The translations under genes were made by a program, and so were the position numbers. The notes under the pieces are model-generated. The model had not been told where the DNA came from. It ran no database searches and was given only the letters and a program-made list of their open reading frames with translations. From Mansonella perstans (lineage: Eukaryota > Nematoda > Chromadorea > Rhabditida > Onchocercidae), in the NCBI GenBank assembly GCA_037074765.1, contig JBAMDO010000046.1:124001-188000 (forward strand): 64,000 nt of DNA, in the 5' to 3' direction. Of this stretch, positions 50,201 through 61,775 are shown piece after piece. Positions within the stretch are counted from its first letter, which is position 1; each line of letters starts with the position of its first letter.

Positions 50201-50850
50201 TATAACGATAAGTATGCTGAATACGATGAGGTACGATGAATTATAAAGATAAATAAACCAACTTCAGTTTGAGCTTGGAGAATCTGATGCGGAGTAAAAT
50301 TAGCCATAATGTTTTTATAGCGTTTTATCCTGGCATCGATTCTCTCTTTCTTTTTCTTCGCATATCCTTCAAAATCTGGACTGGTATTTTCACTGATTAT
50401 CTTCTGGACATGTTCCTAAAAAACTTTTAACCTGCATACGCTGCAAAATGTTAAAACGATGCACACATATTTATTCTATCTCTATTCTTTTCTACAGAGA
50501 TGGCTACTGTGGAAAAATCTAAGGAACACAATTCTACACGTATTTTTTTCTAATAATGCATGAAAATTTCTTAATTTCAATAAAAGTTGTAAGATCTTCT
50601 GTATATCGTAGTGCTAGAAATATCGGTCAAGCTATAACAAGCAATATAATCAGCAAGTAAATTGAGCGAATGTTGTTGGTGCTGTCTTTCTGTGCCAATC
50701 AAGCGGTGCACTAATTTATATAAGTTGCACTAATTTGCGCGAAAAAAAAAAGGAAACCTTATCAATCCCAGCCATACCGGTCTTGTTGTCATTGAAGTTT
50801 AGCATTTTTACTTCACTTGTTGTTATATTTTTTACTTCACTTGTTGTCAT
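47254..50850 (-). CDS. polk-1: DNA polymerase kappa (Y-family translesion polymerase)
   Basis: POLK extends primers past bulky minor-groove adducts. Twelve exons: 50850 or 50805-50758, 50415-50263, 50147-49995, 49609-49478, 49387-49279, 49209-49034, 48942-48885, 48605-48481, 48396-48133, 48010-47889, 47752-47605, 47529-47254. From the ATG at 50805 the protein has 587 residues; an in-frame ATG at 50850 adds 15. Positions below use the 587 model. The N-clasp (1-67) starts [15 protein letters not shown]. The palm has [12 protein letters not shown] (Asp89, Asp91) and GLDEAY (Asp180, Glu181), the metal ligands. [20 protein letters not shown] is in the fingers. Then come a thumb ([16 protein letters not shown]) and the little-finger/PAD. 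A single UBZ-type finger (CPIC...HIDEC, about 560-582) ends the protein; human POLK has two and is longer. Exon joins match the family alignment closely. Confidence 0.95.
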
Positions 50851-50868
50851 TTTTACTTCACTTGTTGC
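50805..50868. repeat. Three-copy short repeat at the polymerase kappa 5' end
   Basis: TTTTTACTTCACTTGTTG occurs three times with 22-24-base spacing. On the minus strand the copies are in frame with the polymerase kappa ATG and read TTSEVK twice between the two possible start codons; the third copy lies upstream, after an in-frame TAA. Confidence 0.85.
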
Positions 50869-51999
50869 TTGTTAGTCAGTAATATTGAGGTCATTGAGAC
50901 ATATCATCGAATCTTTTCTCGTAAAAACACTGAAAAATAATTCATGTAACAGATAACACAATATTGTACTTAATTTGAAGAATTTTAAATCATCTATGTA
51001 TCTTTTCCATTTATAGTTTATAAGGCACATTCAGTTAAAATATTTTGTAACCGAAACAGCGGATGAGTTCATGTGACTACTTTTACATAGTAAAAATGCA
51101 TCCTGTATAACCGAAGCCCTCTCTTTACTTTTCATCCCTGAATTTTACTAAAGTAAGCCAGAGATAATCGACATCGACACAGTGACCTGATATTAATTCT
51201 CAAATTGATCAGGTCTCTCGTAATTTCTCATCTCTTCCGCCTAATTTAATAACTAGATTAAGAGTACAGATTATTTTGCAACTAAGATAGGTAGCAGAAA
51301 TTGATAAAAGTTGCAAAAAGTAAAAATTTCGAACAGTTAAGGGAACTGATTGACGTGAGACGTTTGATGGATGTTATGATAGCATGAAGAAGAAGCAAGA
51401 AATTTGAGATTAGCAGCGGGAATTAACAGTTATTTACTTTTTAGTTATTATGTGAATTGGTTTAGATCAACGTATGGTCTGAATTGGTTTTAGATAAACT
51501 TTCTAAGCATTTTTATTACTCTCTGCTTGATAAACTATTTTAGACTATTCTAGCTAGGACATTTACTTAAGAGATGAAAATTTTTTAAAAACTATTAAAT
51601 TTATTGTCATAATATATGCTTTTTCATAATCAGACTTTCATTTTCATCTCTCGTGATAAAATGCTTCAATGATTGAAATTTTTTGAATCATCCCGGTATT
51701 TCCCGTAAAAAGATATAGTTATTTGATTGTAACATACCATCAATATTTTGCACTGCAGCAAATATCATAATTTTAGCAGTTCGAATTCGATCAGACTAGC
51801 ATATATGTTAGAGTTGTAGATTGAAGTATGCTTTTTCCTCAGAGATTTTAGTATGATAGGAAATTAGTAGTGCTATGTTAAATAAAAATCTCGCAAGGAT
51901 TGCTAGTATTGTGATATATTTGCTGACATATTTTTTGATTTATGCTTTTTCAACTTTTTATGAAATAGATATTATAGGAAGAAAAGTAAATCGAGCAAA
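50869..51999. other. Intergenic between divergent genes
   Basis: Shared upstream region of polymerase kappa (minus) and the peroxiredoxin (plus), about 1.1 kb. No coding exon or named regulatory motif was recognised. ATTATAG at 51971-51977 is a weak candidate trans-splice acceptor for the peroxiredoxin. Confidence 0.5.
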
Positions 52000-53313
52000 A
52001 TGATCCGTTCAATTTTAGTAAGTTTTATAGTTATTCTTGATTGATTTACTGCCTTTATAATGCTCTTAATTAGCTATTTTCTCTTTTCGAGCCACAGTAA
52101 TGATGATTTTATACTAATTGATTTTTAGGCTGTGACATCTCCACTTCATCAAATGTTTACAGCCCGGCTTTGCACCTCAACCGTTACGTTAGCTGGCGTT
52201 CGACCTTTGGGTCCAAAAAACAAAGCACCTGATTTTTCTGTACGCTTCTAACCTTTACCGATTTATTTTTATCACTTCGTTTGAACGTGATTAGCATTTC
52301 TTGCAAGCATATTTATTTTTTCAGGGCACAGCAGTAGTAAATGGCGACTTTAAAACAGTTAGCATGAAAGATTACAAAGGGAAATGGCTTATCTTATTTT
52401 TTTATCCTCTTGACTTGTTAGTTAATTTTCTGTCCTTCAAAATTTCGTACTTTGTATTGAAGACTTCTTGAAGTTCGTAGGATTTCTATTATGGCCAATG
52501 CAATGGTATACTATTCTTGCTTCAGTCTGTGGCATGATGATACCTTGTTTAACTCTAAGTGCGTAAAACAAGCAGTAGGTTTTTTTTTACTTATTTGTTT
52601 TTAATCTTAATCTTGAAATTATTACTGCTTTCAGCACATTCGTTTGTCCAACCGAGATCACTGCCTTCAGTGATCGATGTGCGGAGTTTCAGAAATTAAA
52701 CGCAGAATTGATTGCATGTTCTTGCGACTCTCATTTCTCACATCTAGCTTGGACACAGATTCCGCGTAGTGAAGGTGGTCTCGGTGATATGCAGGTTACG
52801 TTTTTTTATACTAAATTTTTAAGTAACGTGCCCAATTTTTATTCTTTTACTGTTAAATAGGTTGGAAAGTTTTTTTGCAGATCCCAGTGCTTGCAGATTT
52901 TAATAAAGATATAGCGAATGCATTCGGTGTGCTTGATCATGAAACAGGTATCTCGTATCGGTAAGATGCTTTATCTTACACTCTGTTAGGATATTTTAAA
53001 ATTTATTCATTTCAAGTATGCTATTTCTTATGTAAAATTAAGGATGTGTCTCTTTTAATTATTAAATCGCGACATTTTTTCTCGTTTCAGAGGTTTGTTT
53101 TTAATTGATCCAAATGGTGAAATTCGTCATTCTTTGGTGAATGACCTACCGGTTGGTCGTAGTGTGGATGAAGCAATTCGTACGCTGAAAGCTTTTCAGT
53201 TTGTGGAGAAGCACGGTGAGGTATGTCCAGCAAACTGGTCTGATGATAAACCAACAATTAAGCCCGATTTAAAGGGGTCCAAGGAATACTTCAAAAAGGT
53301 TGATGGTGCTTAA
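52000..53313 (+). CDS. prdx-3: Mitochondrial typical 2-Cys peroxiredoxin (thioredoxin peroxidase)
   Basis: Reduces hydrogen and organic peroxides using thioredoxin. Six exons (52000-52017, 52129-52239, 52325-52416, 52635-52794, 52881-52960, 53091-53313) give 227 residues. The peroxidatic cysteine is Cys78 in FTFVCPTE; the Phe codon of that motif is split by intron 3. The resolving cysteine is Cys199 in [12 protein letters not shown] at 121-124 and a C-terminal YF at 220-221 are both present, the pair that makes typical 2-Cys enzymes sensitive to overoxidation and so able to signal. Residues 1-30 ([20 protein letters not shown] onward) are basic, hydroxylated and free of acidic residues, like a mitochondrial presequence, which points to the PRDX3 class. 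Cytosolic PRDX1/2 forms lack this extension. Confidence 0.95.
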
Positions 53314-53434
53314 AAGATTCGATATCGCGTAAAAATGAATTCGTATTTAAACAATTTGAAGTTTTTTTTTTTTTTGTTTTAGATGATACAATTTTTTTCA
53401 TGTTTATATAAAGTAAAATGTTTATATAATAGTA

Positions 53435-53440
53435 AATAAA
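53435..53440 (+). terminator. Peroxiredoxin poly-A signal
   Basis: AATAAA about 120 bases after the stop, downstream of a T-rich run. Confidence 0.55.
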
Positions 53441-55080
53441 GTATGGTTCATTTGCTTTTGATAGTAATATACATCGATTTATAATAAATAATAATGGAAA
53501 AAAGAAAGGTAAGATTAGTTAAGTCGCAGAATTCAACTTATTCGAGCACGACACAGCTGGTCATCTATTGTTACAGGCAACCAGGTAATTGCCTTACATG
53601 TTGCAATCCGCGAATGATAACAGTAAAAAATTATGGTAATTCCGGGGTCAAAACAGCACTGGGGAGGGTGAAAAGAGAGAAGGGTGCAGTGTTGGAAGGC
53701 GCTTTGCAGAAATATTTTTGATGTTTATAGGGCGCTGAAAAGTATTGTTGCATTAGGCATAGTTATGAGTTTCAAGCCAAGATTTAGGAGCTTCATCTAT
53801 GGTGAAAAAGCAGGGCATTTCGGCAGTTAAAATCTGAGTCGGGGCATTCGCAGTTTATTCCATTACTTATTCTTTAATCTCTTTGAATTCACAATGTCTG
53901 GAATTATTTATGCTATTATTTATTATGCCAAAAAAATAAACTTCGAACTTTGGAAAGAGAAATGAAACCTATTTCTTCAAGAAATTATGCATGCATGCGA
54001 CAAAATTGGAAAGCGGAAGCTAGAAATATTGACCTGGAAATATATCCTCCCACCATATTTTGTAATTAAAGCTGCAGAATAATATTTTCGGATGGGTAAA
54101 TTATCTGTCTTCGTTTCGGAAAATACAGATGAAACATTTTTCGGAGCGTCTCTGTCGTGAAACGCAAAATAGTTTGTAGCATAAAAATCGAAATGTTTCG
54201 TTAGAAAAAATTATTGATGTGAACAGTGTAATTCGAATAGTTGTCACAACTATGAGATCAACGATTGTTGTTAAAGATATATGTAAGGCAAAGAATTGGT
54301 CATACCAATGAAGATTGCGGTGTTGTTAAAATAATAAGATTGCATTGACTTCGTACGTGAATACGTTTATGTTGACATAGCAGTAAGCGTATAAAGAACA
54401 TAGTTCCTTTTAACTAATAATTATGAGGGAAAACTTCAGCTTTGGTGTTCGCACAGAGACACTTAAGGATAATCATAAGTGCCAACTGCTGTTTCTCGGA
54501 ATGGTACAGATGAATTACAAAGACCAATTGTTATTAAAGATCTTCAGCAGTTCACTTTGTGGAGACTGAGCTTTTTGGTAACAGAGATTTATCTGTAGAT
54601 GCGCTGAAGATTTTATATGCAAAATAAAAAATGAAAGCAAAACAATGATAAGTCAAATGGGTGAAGAATTTACAAAAGATGAAATAATAACGTACAAAAT
54701 TAATTATACATGTGGAACCTAGAAAAGACAGAAAAACAGAAATGTTAGAAAGAGATGAATCCAAGTTCAAACAAGTAAGAAAGGATTGAGAACACTGTTT
54801 AACGTAATGTGTACATCAGAACGAGTACATCAAATAATTTTCGTACAAAATATGATTTCCGGAGTTTGAGCATCTGGCCATCACAGATGTGCCATTATTA
54901 TTTCCAGCAGCATAAGTAAATTAAAAAATTATAACTTCTGTTGAAGAAAATTGATGAACAAAACGCCGCAAACCTTTGGTGCCATAATGAGAATCAGGCC
55001 TTGAAAAATTTTATATATGAGTACTTTTAATTTCAAAAAAGTAGTAATGAAACCGATAAAAAGTGTTCGAAAATTGATAT

Positions 55081-55265
55081 TTTGTATGACAGAAATTTCG
55101 GTAAACAGAAAATTACCCTGTATGACAGAAATGAAAACTTCGTATGACAGAAAATTACCGTCAAAAGTGCAAAGGCGATATAAGTAACACAGCAGCTGAT
55201 TTCTACAGGTTCCCTGAACAAAACTCGAAATGTCCTACATGACAAACTCGAAATGTCCCATATCA
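55081..55265. repeat. Local interspersed direct repeats
   Basis: GTATGACAGAAA recurs three times at 55084-55155, twice followed by ATTACC-containing sequence. AAACTCGAAATGTCC occurs twice at 55219-55260. They are short and partly degenerate. Confidence 0.7.
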
Positions 55266-58200
55266 CAGGAAAAAGATTTATCATTAGTCACCATAATTTT
55301 CTCTCTGCCACAATGAAGAATCTTGTACAGCTTATGTCACAGAAGCAAATAGACAATGACCAGTGAAAATTAAAAAAAAATTCTGAATAGTAATTTGGTA
55401 TTCATGAATAGTGACTTGGTACTCGTGAATTAAGACGTGCAAAACCAAAGCCAAAACCAAACATAAGATCCTTCTATCAATGGTAGCAAACCCAGAACTC
55501 TGTCAAATATTCTTTTACATGTAAACATATGTTAAAAGTGTTTACTTAATTGTGAAATTGCTCTGATGGATTTTAAAGAGGAATATACCCTTCTGACTTC
55601 ATTAGCCTTTATGTGACGATTTAACTACTTCTAGCTTTATCTTTAAAAATAATAAAATGCGAAAAAATATCGAGAAAATATTTAAAAAATACTGTGGAAG
55701 TGATTTATTTTAAACTGCATCATATGCATTCATGTGCATTTATTTGCATTCTTTACAGCCAAAATTCTTCTACAAAAAGTAAAGATAATTGATAAAGAAA
55801 TTCTGAACGGCTCAAGGAATGCGCGTATCCGAGTTTTCACGAATTCTGGAAAACGTATTATAAAGAAAAGGGAAAGACAGTAAAACTATATCGAAAAACC
55901 GAAACCTTGGAAACTATGGAAACTACCACTTATTAGTAATTTGAACTCATCTCTTACACGCAACTGAAGGAAAAAAATCAGAAAGGAAAACAAAGCATAA
56001 TACAATCTGGTGTACCACTGTATCCTTAGCGTTCTTCAATGCGTTGGAAACGATTAATTACTACTTTCTTACCAAAACACGCAATAACGTGGGACAACCA
56101 GAAATTCAATCTGTGGTTTAGGATTTCTCTAAAATACAGAAAAAATATAAAAAAAAGTGAGAAGTGCAGAAGTGATTCAGATTTTAATAAATTTCGGACA
56201 GAATCGATTCCTATAGCAACATACTTTTCAAAAAACGGTGTAAAAAGAGCGACGTATATTGCTCGCTTCAATAATTTGTAAGTAGAGACTGAAAATGAGG
56301 TTGTAAAGTTTCCAGAAATTCTATCAATAGTATGGGATTCCAGAAAATCCTGAAAAAATTAACCTTATAATAGCCTTACTTGAGAAAAATCAAGCTTATC
56401 GATTTTCACGGAGTGAATAATATCAATTTCTTGTTGACATAGTGTTCAATTGTATCCGATATCATCCATTGCGATCATTCCAATCGTTACATTAGGTATA
56501 ACAATAGTCTGCGACATAATAAATCATAAATGAAGCAGTATGCCGATTGCAAGTGAATTTTAGTTAAAATTAAAATATAAATTATTGTGATAATGAAAAC
56601 AGAACGTTTCTTTGCATAGATTGTGCACCTAGCATAGCTGTGAAATGAAATTTTTTGTCCGTTGAATCAATCAAATAAAGTTCCAGATTGGCACCACCTA
56701 CAATTAAATTTGAAAATTTGACTGAAACAAATCATTTCTACCTGTTACAGCTTCTTATATTTTGTTAGAAAGAGAAGAAAAGAACATTTTTTGAATACTG
56801 AAAAACATTGTATCCACTATCCAATAGGTAAATGAGTATCGCAGTATCATCCTGATTTTATACTTTAAGTAACTACCTGCTTGTTGCCCGCGAAGTTCAG
56901 TCATAGCATATATTCATTGGTCCTGCATAAACAATATCTAATTATTGTGTATAAAAAATTCATAACACTTCTAAAATATCAGTTTAGATTTGATTGTTTC
57001 ACATACAAATATGCACATTATTTTGCTTCAACTTTACGGTGAAAAGTGAAAAATTTGGTCGCCAAATGGTACCTGCATTTTTAAATCATGAAAATACATC
57101 CGGTTCACCCTAAGCTAATCTCCAACGGTTTGCTATGGTTGAAAATCAAATGCACGTACGGATCATCAAAAGTGGAACTGTAGCCGATTATAATCGTGTC
57201 AGTTTTACATGAACTATAAGGCAGTAAATCAAAGGTCACAAATATTAAGGCAATCTGAATAATTGTTACCAATTTGTATTTTGGGATGTAAGGTATGCCA
57301 AAGGGTGATGGACGGGAAGATTTTCTGCTTTAAAAAATATGTTTGATTTATGTTCTACTTACTTGATTTGAACAGTAAAATACTAATAATGGTTTTAATC
57401 CATTTCCTTGTTTTTAATGTAGAAGTTTTAAAGAAAGTTAGTCTAAAGTTGGTATGCTCTTCGATTTTCTAGGAAAACAAAAAACAACTTGGGTTAATGA
57501 GATGGGTGTTGCTTTTGAGAGATCATTAATGAGAGTTCTGAGAGATAAGTATTGAGAGACTTTTCAATTTCTAAGTTTGAAGGCATTCATTACGGTTAGA
57601 CTGCAGAAGTAGGAATGTATATTATGATTTAGTAGTGCAGTGATTATGATTAGTTCACAGTAAGAATAGGAACTATAGATTCTGCGAAATGTACAATAAG
57701 TTTCTATCCGACCAAGACATCTGATATTCACTCTAATGAATGGGCCTATTAAAAGGACAAAAAATGAGACAACTGAATGGAAATGAATTTTATCGAGTAT
57801 TAACTTTACCAAATAGATTATCAGGTCATTTTTTGTACGCTAAGAAAGATACAAAGGTTCGGGGAATTCCAACGACCCTACATTAATTTCTGGTATTAAT
57901 ACTTTTTCTTTCCTTTTTGTTTAAATATATTATAAAATTCAGTCAAGAAATATTGGACTAGAATTGTTTCAACAAGCAGCTCTGTCATTATCTATGACTT
58001 ATGAACAATATTTATTTTTTGAGATTTTCGACAGAAACTTCTTGCACATAAGTAAAACTCTCAAATAGTCTCCAGCAGCGAAAACTCTCAGACAAAGAAA
58101 CTTCAAAAATTTTTAAGAAAATGGGAGGAATAAATTATGGTGAGTACTTAATGCTAGGAAAAAGAATAGTGAATTTCATTGAAAGAATTTAAATTTGCAT

Positions 58201-61200
58201 GATAAAAGCAAATGCAACAATGGAAGCTTTAGTAGAAATGCAATAAAAAATGAATAATGTACGTATAGCTTTTCGACTAATGAGCACAGCTAAGTTGTTA
58301 TTAAAAATTTATACTAGGGAAGAAAGCGAGGGACTTGGAAATGCGGACCAGTGTCGCGCAAAGGTATCAATTGAATTAATTCATTTGAATTTAATTAAGC
58401 GCAGGAAAAAGGGAAATAGGAAGAAAAGAGTGATTGAACTACTTAAATGTATCCTATTGACCAGATATATTTTGCATTAACATGCTGGCAAAATTGAACA
58501 AATAAAGGAATTTTTTCTCATAAAACAAAATCGGTTTATATGTGTAATGGAAATAATGCTGTAGTGACTGGAAGATTGTTTAGATTTAAAATAGTAAAAA
58601 ATACAGACTGTGATTGAAAAAAGCAAGGAATGAATCGATAGTTTTGTTACCGTACAAACCAACTTTGTTGTAATAGAAATCCAAGTCTGTCTTTTTATTA
58701 GGAAGGATTGACCAAACCAAAAAAGATCAAGAACGGTTAGAAATTCTCTGTCGTTTAATCATGCAATATTACTGTAAAGCAGGACACCATGTATGGAGTG
58801 GATAATTTATTTTTTCCTCCTCTATTTTTCTGTAATCGAAAAACAAATTTTCCTTTCTCACGCAAAATTGGATTTTACTACCCATTAAATCCGCATGTAT
58901 ACTGAGAATAACGCCCAAAATCATTTTAAATTGTCAAGCTGAATACCAGATTCAGGTATTCCACAGATTAAGTTGTATTTTATATAGTAAAACATATAGT
59001 TTAATTTCATCTTTTTTCGAGTTTTTACGATATTCTAAATTCATTCGGATTAAACGAAATACTCTTTAGCAATTTTTGATACTCTACCTGACGATGAATA
59101 TAACTCATTAACCTCAAACAACTTTACAGGAACTTTCCATCCTAAAAAGGAAGTATTTTCGAGCATATTTATTAAGGATTTTAATCAGTAATTTTACTTT
59201 ATTTAGGCACAAGCCAACTTATTCGTTTTAAAAAATGTTTTAGAATGTTTGAATTAAAATGGCACAAATCCAAGAAAAAGCCATTAAGAAGTCGAAAGAA
59301 AATAACGCAAGCAGGAACAGAATAATGAATATTTCATATTTATGAAATTTTTACAAAAATTCAGAATTCTGCAAATAAAGTTCAGGGTATTTAAGCTGAC
59401 TTTGCAGAAGAATTGAAGAGTTTAGTAGTTGTAGCACAAGCTTATTGTCTGCCAAAGACTGAAATTATGATAGCTGAATACAAAATAGGGAAGATCAAAT
59501 TGAACAAAATATAGCCTGTTCTGTCATAGATAAATTTCAGTTCGTAGCAACTAAACAACTTGTGTCTTTTCCTGAATTTGCATTATTACATTCCCGAATC
59601 TTTATATGGTACATATTAAAATTTTTTCTTCAAAAAAAGTGATTTCTTCTGTTTATTAATTCGCTAGTTTTCTTCCAAAATTAAAGCAAATCAATAATGC
59701 ATACTTCATTCGGAGAAAGTTAGTTTTCGTTAGCTTCGCTTGATCCTTCTGCTTTTATGTGAATATGCACACAGTTACGTTTAATTCAACGCATATTGGG
59801 GATGAAATTCTTTCATAACTGTTGAACAAGAAATGCTTTTGTATAAAACAAGTGTTGAAAATAAGAAAGATATCTCGAATGTTGAAAAGTTTAAAACTAA
59901 TTTATCTCTAAACATACTTAAGTCTTTCAGCGGACAAGAATCAATACTGTGAAACAATTTGTAATCAATTAAATAATCTATTATATTACTTTGTAAAGGA
60001 GCTTATTATAAAACATTTTTCTCATAGTTTTGTAGTTGATGATGAATTCTTCCTTTGGAAAGGGATATTCATTCTCTGGGCTACCAGGAGTTCTTTTTTA
60101 TTCAGCAAGGATCTTTATGTTCAGCAAAGAGCCCAAAATTTCGTATTTTTCTTCAACACGGAAAGTATGGAATAGTCAATAATGAATCAGCAAGAACATC
60201 TAGTTGTTCAATGTGATATATTTGCTGGTGGAGGAGGAGATTCTGACTAGTCTCAAGTCAGAATCTTTGTGTTTAACTCATCTTTCACTAAAGAGCCAAC
60301 AGTTCTGAATAGCTTGGATACTTAATAAATCCGTCCGGTGACATTTGGTTTATGAACTTGCTTGAAGACTTTCAGAATGCCACAATTCAAAATCTGTTAA
60401 AATGTGTGTAAGTCGGTTTTTGGGAGCAATAAAAAATGAGTGGAGAAGTCACCTTTATAAATATCATACCTGAACCTCTTTACTCTCAGATATTCCGGTC
60501 ATATTAATTTAATTAGTATAAGAAGTCAGTGGTATTTCCGTGACTAAGCATATATTTGAAAACTTTTCTGACTTTTGTATTCAATGCTAAGTCTTTAATT
60601 CGTTGAAACTATACATGTCATTCCATCACACAGCTGATGATATGTGAGTCTCAAAGTTTGCATTAAAAAATGTAAAACCAAAAATCGATGGTGGAAAAAG
60701 CAATGGAGAAGCCAGTTGAATAACAAGATCTTTTTCGACACTATCAAATACATGTCGAGTCATGGAAATGCCGCTGATTTAGCATATTAAATTAGTATAA
60801 TTAGAATGTCTATGAGTAAATTAAACCTGGAAATATAACGAAATTCATCGACTAAAATAATTTGATTTTAAAATTAACACAATAATACATGATTTTACGG
60901 GCATTCATCAATTTGGAGTGATTCATACGCAATAATTTTGCAGAGAAATATGATCTAAAATATGAGAAAATAAGAAAATTAATTTGAGACTTTTTTTTTT
61001 TAATTTTCAGAGGTGATAAAGTATCAGACTAAAGGGATACGGATACAAATACATATTGCATAAAAGGCTTTTTAAATTAAATGAGAGTATATTGGCAATT
61101 AAGGGAAGTATTAAGGATTTATTTTAGATAATCAGAAAGTCAGTAATTCATTTTAATTAAAACATATAAGCGATACTATTTAACATTTAATGCTTTGCAT

Positions 61201-61649
61201 AGATCATAATATATTAATGTTAGGAAATTAATATTAGAATTAAATAATTTTTGGTTATTTCTAAAAGATTTGAATACCAAATATGAATGTTATAGTAATA
61301 CATTTGAAAGAAAGGGAAAATGATTATTTTACCGCACAGTAGCAAAGATATACATGTAATTCATGATAAATATTGCAATTTCAGCTTATTCTAAGCTTGT
61401 TACTACTTTAGAACTAAAAATCGATCATCTCTTACCCCGCTGCGGATTCGCTTTCATCGCATTGAAGTACGGATGAATGATTCAGATAGACTGATAGATT
61501 AGATAGATTAGTTGCGTAAATGTAAGCAGAGAAATAGAAATGAATATTTTGATTTATTTATTGATTAAATTTTAATTATATATTAGTATATTATTTAAAA
61601 TTATTATTATTAGATATATTATTGTATTGTATTTGGATAAATAGTTGGA

Positions 61650-61775
61650 AAGGATGGGCAGGTAGGTAGATAGATGAAGTAGATAAATAGGATAGACAGA
61701 CATGATAGATAAAATAGAGAGATATGATAGATAGATAGATAGATAGATAGAACAGATAGATAGATGGAACGGATG
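61650..61775. repeat. GATA/TAGA-type microsatellite
   Basis: GATA units, perfect for about 30 bases around 61726-61750 and degenerate on both sides (GACA, GGTA, AACA variants). Minus-strand frames over it (61591-61846) encode only Ser/Tyr/Leu repeats and are not genes. Confidence 0.9.
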
